Below, piece by piece: positions 61,098-64,000 of a stretch of 64,000 bases of DNA. Positions within the stretch are counted from its first letter, which is position 1. The number at the start of each line of letters is the position of its first letter. The DNA comes from Acidovorax sp. (lineage in GTDB: Bacteria > Pseudomonadota > Gammaproteobacteria > Burkholderiales > Burkholderiaceae_C). The notes under the pieces were generated by a model. It was not told the origin of the DNA, searched no databases, and saw only the letters and a list, made by a program, of their open reading frames with translations. The stretch covers positions 1-64,000 of the forward strand of contig NZ_JAPUDY010000027.1 in NCBI RefSeq assembly GCF_027492855.1. Direction: 5' to 3'. The position numbers and the translations under genes were made by a program.

Positions 61098-61957
61098 GCG
61101 GCTCCCTGTGGGGTTGTTGGGTGGCTGCTGGCCCGCAGCTTGGCGCGCAGGTCGCCCACATCGCCAGCACCCAGGTAGGCGCGGATGACCTCGGGGTTGG
61201 CCTGCACGGTGGCGGGTGTGCCCTGGGCGATGACCTGGCCGAAGTTGAGCACCATCACGTGGTCCGACAGGTCCATCACCATGCCCATGTCGTGTTCGAC
61301 CATGAGCACCGTCACGCCCCATTCCTCGCGCACATCAAGGATGAAGCGCGCCATGTCTTCCGTCTCTTCGCGGTTCATGCCGGCCACGGGTTCGTCCAGC
61401 ATCAGGATCTGTGGCTGCATGGCCAGGGCGCGGGCCATCTCCACGCGCTTTTGCAGGCCGTAGGGCAGGGCCGAGACGGGCGCGTGGCGGATGTGGTCGA
61501 TTTCGAGGAAGTCGATGATGCGCTCCTCGATGTCGCGGCGCAGTTCGGCCTCTTCGCGGCGCGCGCGGCCCAGGTAGAACAGTGCGTCGAGCACATTGGT
61601 TTTCAGGTGCGCATGGCGGCCGAGCTTGATGTTGTCGAGCACCGTCATCCCGCGAAACAGCGCGATGTTCTGAAAGCTGCGCCCCAGGCCCAGCTTGGCG
61701 CGCTGCGGCGCGGGGATGCGCGTGATGTCTTGCCCCTGAAAGCGGATGGAGCCCTGGCTGGGCCGGTAAAAGCCCGAGATGGTGTTGAACAGCGAGGTTT
61801 TGCCCGCGCCGTTGGGCCCGATGACGGCGGTGATGGAGCCGGGCATCACGTCAAACCCAACGCCGGTGAGCGCCTTGACGCCACCGAACGCCAGGGTGAC
61901 GCCCTGCACTTCAAGCAGGGGCGTGGCAGCAGAGGGGCCGGAAGGGGTTGTCTCCAT
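61094..61957 (-). CDS. livG: LivG-type ABC transporter ATPase
   Basis: A 287-residue ATPase starting METTPSGPSAATPLLEVQGV. Walker A is VIGPNGAGKTSLFNTISGFY. The signature region is the LivG-type PYGLQKRVEMARALAMQP, and Walker B is ILMLDEPVAGMNREETEDM. It is the first gene of the seven-gene minus-strand operon and lies beside the operator region shared with the divergent TetR gene. With LivF it energises uptake of the unknown acid. Confidence 0.92.
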   Translation of the reverse strand: METTPSGPSAATPLLEVQGVTLAFGGVKALTGVGFDVMPGSITAVIGPNGAGKTSLFNTISGFYRPSQGSIRFQGQDITRIPAPQRAKLGLGRSFQNIALFRGMTVLDNIKLGRHAHLKTNVLDALFYLGRARREEAELRRDIEERIIDFLEIDHIRHAPVSALPYGLQKRVEMARALAMQPQILMLDEPVAGMNREETEDMARFILDVREEWGVTVLMVEHDMGMVMDLSDHVMVLNFGQVIAQGTPATVQANPEVIRAYLGAGDVGDLRAKLRASSHPTTPQGAA

Positions 61958-61993
61958 TGGCTTTCTAATACGGGTTGTTCGCAGCTTCTGAAC

Positions 61994-62056
61994 AGAAATT
62001 TCTCGCAGACCCTGTAGAAATTTCCTACTTGTGCGTAAACTATTTACTCGTGAGTA
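61994..62056. promoter_or_regulatory. Control region between livG operon and TetR gene
   Basis: TACTC-GT-GAGTA (62045-62056) is a perfect inverted repeat with a 2-nt centre, 58 bp upstream of the TetR ATG. Two copies of AGAAATTTC (61994-62002 and 62016-62024), each containing the palindrome GAAATTTC, lie 22 bp apart, about two helical turns. All are AT-rich islands in a GC-rich region. One or both sets are probably TetR operators. Confidence 0.5.
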
Positions 62057-62113
62057 GATTTTGGAAGCCGCCACCCCATTCAGCATCCGTACTTTCCCGA
62101 GGAATCGCCCCCC

Positions 62114-62971
62114 ATGCCCCAGGCCAAAGCGGCATCGCCCCGACGCAGCAGCAAAAGCAGCACGAACAGCAGCAGCACCCAGCGCGCGGCCTCCAAGCCT
62201 TCGTCCACAGCCCTGTTGGCTCCTGCCCAGGCCGCCGGCCCCGAAGAAGCACTGACCGCTGCGGCTTCGCCCTGGGTCCCCGTGTCGCACCGCGAGCGCC
62301 AGCGCGAGGCCAAGCGCAACGCCGTGCTGGCGGCGGCGGCGCAGTTGTTCAACGAACGCGGCTTTCACGCCACCTCGCTCGACGACATTGCCGCGCGCCT
62401 GAACGTGACCAAGCCCACGCTGTATTACTACGTGAAGAACAAGGACGAGATCCTGTTGCAGTGCGTGAGCAAGGGCCTTGAAATGATGCTCGACGGCATC
62501 GATGCCTCGCGCGCGGCGGGTGGCAAGGCCATCGACCAGCTCATGACCTGCATGCAAGTCTATGCGCGCATCGTTACGCAGGACTTCGGCATGTGCCTGA
62601 TCCGCGTAGGCGACGAGCAGTTGCCGCCCGACAGCCGCAAGGAGCTGCGCCGCCTCAAGTCCGCCATCGACCAGGCGTTCCGCCGCCTGGTGGCCGAGGG
62701 CGTGGCGGAAGGATCGCTGCAACCTTGCGACCCGAAGATGACGGCGTTTGTGATTGCAGGCGCCCTGAGCTGGATCGGCCGTTGGTACCAACCGGGTGGT
62801 GAGTACACGCCCGAGCAGGTGGCGCAGCAGTGCATCGGCACGCTGTGTGATGGGGTGCTGCGGCGCACAGAAAAAAAGGCCGCTACATCGGATGCCGTTT
62901 CGGTTCCAAGCCCCCGGCGCAGGGCTGCGGGCGGAAAAACCAAAACCCCGGCGCGCTCCAGCGGGGTTTGA
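62114..62971 (+). CDS. TetR-family regulator of the liv/acyl-CoA operon
   Basis: A 285-residue regulator, long for the family. The first ~65 residues and the last ~30 are Ser/Pro/Lys-rich and probably disordered. The helix-turn-helix is AAQLFNERGFHATSLDDIAA, then NVTKPTLYYYVKNKDEILLQ. The C-terminal domain has FVIAGALSWIGRWYQPGGEY, close in style to the TetR at 10467-11117. It is divergent from livG and probably represses the seven-gene operon until an acyl-CoA or related ligand binds. A GC hairpin (AAACCCCG/CGGGGTTT) spans its last codons. Confidence 0.87.
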   Translation: MPQAKAASPRRSSKSSTNSSSTQRAASKPSSTALLAPAQAAGPEEALTAAASPWVPVSHRERQREAKRNAVLAAAAQLFNERGFHATSLDDIAARLNVTKPTLYYYVKNKDEILLQCVSKGLEMMLDGIDASRAAGGKAIDQLMTCMQVYARIVTQDFGMCLIRVGDEQLPPDSRKELRRLKSAIDQAFRRLVAEGVAEGSLQPCDPKMTAFVIAGALSWIGRWYQPGGEYTPEQVAQQCIGTLCDGVLRRTEKKAATSDAVSVPSPRRRAAGGKTKTPARSSGV

Positions 62972-62996
62972 CGGGCTCTGCCAGGTCAAAAATTAA

Positions 62997-63053
62997 GAGA
63001 AATTGGCTGCTAGCGCTTGATGAATAAGCGCTAGCAGCTATTTATTTGATAGC
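62997..63053. repeat. Intergenic palindromic repeat, copy 8, running into the cueR 3' end
   Basis: GAGAAATTGGCTGCTAGCGC, then TTGATGAATAAGCGCTAGCAGCTATTTATTTGATAGCG. The arms GCTGCTAGCGCTT and AAGCGCTAGCAGC match over 13 bp. Its right end (63038-63053) encodes the last residues and stop codon of cueR. Confidence 0.8.
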
Positions 63054-63532
63054 GTTTTGCGAAAAATCTCGTGGCTGCTGTGTTCCGCCTGCCCGGCGGC
63101 CAGGTCATCCAGGATGGGGCACTCCGGCCGGTCATTGCCCTTGCAGCAGGACACTAACGTTTGCAGCGTGCGCTGCATGGCTTGCATCTGGGCGATGCGT
63201 TCACTCAGGTCGTCGATGTGGGTTTGGGCGATGCGCTTGACCTGGCTGCTGGCGCGGCTGCGGTCGTGCCACAGGCCCAGCAGTTCGGCGATTTCTTCCA
63301 TCGAAAAGCCGAGGTCGCGGCTGCGGCGGATGAACTGCAGGGCGTGCACGTCGGCCTCGGTGTACTGGCGGTAGCCGCTGTCGGTGCGGGCCACGCCGCT
63401 GATGAGGCCCAGCGATTCGTAGTGCCGCACCATGCGCGCCGAGATGCCTGCGCGCTGGGCGGCGACGCCGATGGGCACGGGCCAGACGGTGGTGGCGTGT
63501 GGCGAAACGGCCTGGTGGCGAGCTGTGGCCAT
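63038..63532 (-). CDS. cueR: CueR-type MerR-family copper-responsive regulator
   Basis: A 164-residue MerR protein from ATG 63532. The N-terminal helix-turn-helix is VPIGVAAQRAGISARMVRHY, then LGLISGVARTDSGYRQYTEA. The metal loop SCCKGNDRPECPIL has the C-X7-C pair (CKGNDRPEC) that binds Cu(I), Ag(I) or Au(I) in CueR. It should activate copper genes by distorting promoters with a 19-bp spacer, and both promoters found nearby have that spacing. It lies 2 bp after copZ. The last residues come from an inserted repeat. Confidence 0.88.
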   Translation of the reverse strand: MATARHQAVSPHATTVWPVPIGVAAQRAGISARMVRHYESLGLISGVARTDSGYRQYTEADVHALQFIRRSRDLGFSMEEIAELLGLWHDRSRASSQVKRIAQTHIDDLSERIAQMQAMQRTLQTLVSCCKGNDRPECPILDDLAAGQAEHSSHEIFRKTLSNK

Positions 63533-63534
63533 GT

Positions 63535-63738
63535 TCAGGCGGCCACGGTGTAGCCTTCTTCGGCAATGGCGGCTGCCAGGGCCTCGCGCGGCGCGGTGCT
63601 GTCCACATCGACCTTGCCGCTTGCGCGGTCGATGCGCACCTGGGCGTTGGGGTCCACCTGGTGCACGGCCTGGGTCACGGTGCGCTCGCAGTGGCCGCAG
63701 GTCATGCCTTGGACTTGGAGGGTGGTGGTGGTTTGCAT
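63535..63738 (-). CDS. copZ: Heavy-metal-associated domain copper chaperone
   Basis: A 67-residue protein with a strong SD (AAGGAG) before ATG 63738. The single HMA domain has the metal motif GMTCGHCERTV near residue 11 and the ferredoxin-like fold ending AAIAEEGYTVAA. It would carry Cu(I) in the cytoplasm to the CopA ATPase encoded divergently. It is co-transcribed with cueR, 2 bp downstream. Confidence 0.92.
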   Translation of the reverse strand: MQTTTTLQVQGMTCGHCERTVTQAVHQVDPNAQVRIDRASGKVDVDSTAPREALAAAIAEEGYTVAA

Positions 63739-63809
63739 GAAAGACTCCTTGGAAGAAGAGGGTGGTGGAATGGCGTCGTCCTGTGACTTGACCTGTGCCT
63801 ATGGTGAAG

Positions 63810-63900
63810 CTTGACATCGTGGCAGAGTCAAGCGGCGCCCAAGACACTCATGATGTGAGGGTTGATCCGTATCAATGCTTGACCTTGCCATCGCGTCAAG
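63810..63900. promoter_or_regulatory. Two CueR-type operator/promoters between copZ and copA
   Basis: CTTGAC-N11-GTCAAG occurs twice, at 63810-63832 (facing copZ-cueR) and 63878-63900 (facing copA). In each direction TTGAC serves as the -35 element, and CACCAT lies 19 bp after the -35 hexamer, the long spacer required by MerR-family activators. The matching central TGCCA in both copies supports one regulator acting on both genes. Confidence 0.75.
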
Positions 63901-63916
63901 GATCACCATCCTGGTC

Positions 63917-64000
63917 ATGAACACATCCACCACCATCACCACCCCTTCCGAGTCAGTCCACTCGCTGGACCTGGGTATCTCAGGCATGACCTGCGCAAGC
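63917..64000 (+). CDS. copA: Start of a copper-translocating P-type ATPase (3' end outside window)
   Basis: Only 28 codons are visible: MNTSTTITTPSESVHSLDLG, then ISGMTCAS, at which point the window ends. GMTCAS is the opening of an N-terminal HMA metal-binding domain as found in CopA exporters. Position beside copZ-cueR and behind a CueR-type promoter supports the copper-exporter reading; the transport domains are not in view. Confidence 0.75.
   Translation, partial: MNTSTTITTPSESVHSLDLGISGMTCAS

Noticed and set aside
61958..62989. Upstream extension of the livG frame across the divergent TetR gene
   Set aside because: This part is antisense to a clear TetR protein; LivG begins at 61957 with the usual N-terminus.

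Overview
The window looks like a chromosomal segment of a betaproteobacterium of the Comamonadaceae, probably Acidovorax or a close relative. It is GC-rich and gene-dense. It has many Burkholderiales-style modules: LivK-type solute-binding proteins linked to acyl-CoA enzymes, DUF3297, NnrU, RdgC and a TonB receptor-YfiR-GGDEF/EAL set. It also carries eight copies of a short intergenic palindrome built on TAGCGCTT-N(5-6)-AAGCGCTA, which I associate with this family. No rRNA or tRNA gene was recognised. The genus is an inference from gene content, not a search result.

Layout. 1-4.7 kb: end of a MocR regulator, an MBL-fold hydrolase divergent from a TetR regulator with two operator-like sites between them, and a B12-binding radical SAM protein. 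4.8-8.0 kb: divergent dinD-like and dinG genes sharing a LexA-type box. 8.1-10.05 kb: a GC-poorer two-gene cassette (ABC/OLD-type ATPase plus TOPRIM-like protein), a candidate defence system. 10.1-17.2 kb: yjdM, then a TetR-controlled catabolic operon (LivK protein, two SDRs, acyl-CoA synthetase, thiolase). 17.3-21.6 kb: DMT exporter, M28 peptidase, DnaQ-like exonuclease, NnrU, DUF3297, RNase HI. 21.7-26.2 kb: TonB receptor, YfiR and a c-di-GMP enzyme. 26.2-29.0 kb: MocR regulator divergent from a glutamine amidotransferase and a MOSC protein. 29.0-31.6 kb: leuA with a leucine-rich leader peptide and attenuator-like RNA, then an NlpC/P60 lipoprotein.

31.6-44.3 kb is a coherent amino-sugar/oligosaccharide locus. 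On the minus strand lie a periplasmic binding protein, a response regulator and a histidine kinase. On the plus strand lie an ABC importer (binding protein, two permeases, ATPase), a maltoporin-like porin, a GlcNAc kinase-like protein, NagA and a SIS-domain deaminase/isomerase. Together these could take a GlcNAc-containing sugar from the outer membrane to fructose-6-phosphate. 44.3-50.6 kb: DAHP synthase and a 1,625-residue GAF/PAS/GGDEF/EAL sensor ending at a strong terminator.

50.6-51.5 kb holds no convincing gene. It contains two similar modules about 471 bp apart, each with an AT-rich stretch, five TAG-type triplets, a 14-nt gap and DnaA-box-like 9-mers at almost identical spacing. This matches the known architecture of bacterial origin-unwinding elements and is the most unusual thing here, although no replication gene is in the window and the flanking genes mostly point toward it.

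51.5-64 kb: a Spy-like protein, rdgC, a GC-poor lipoprotein inserted next to a truncated gene end, and a seven-gene minus-strand operon (livGHM, livK, livF, acyl-CoA synthetase, enoyl-CoA hydratase) with a divergent TetR regulator. The window ends with a copper locus (copZ-cueR, and the start of copA) with two matching CueR-type operators.
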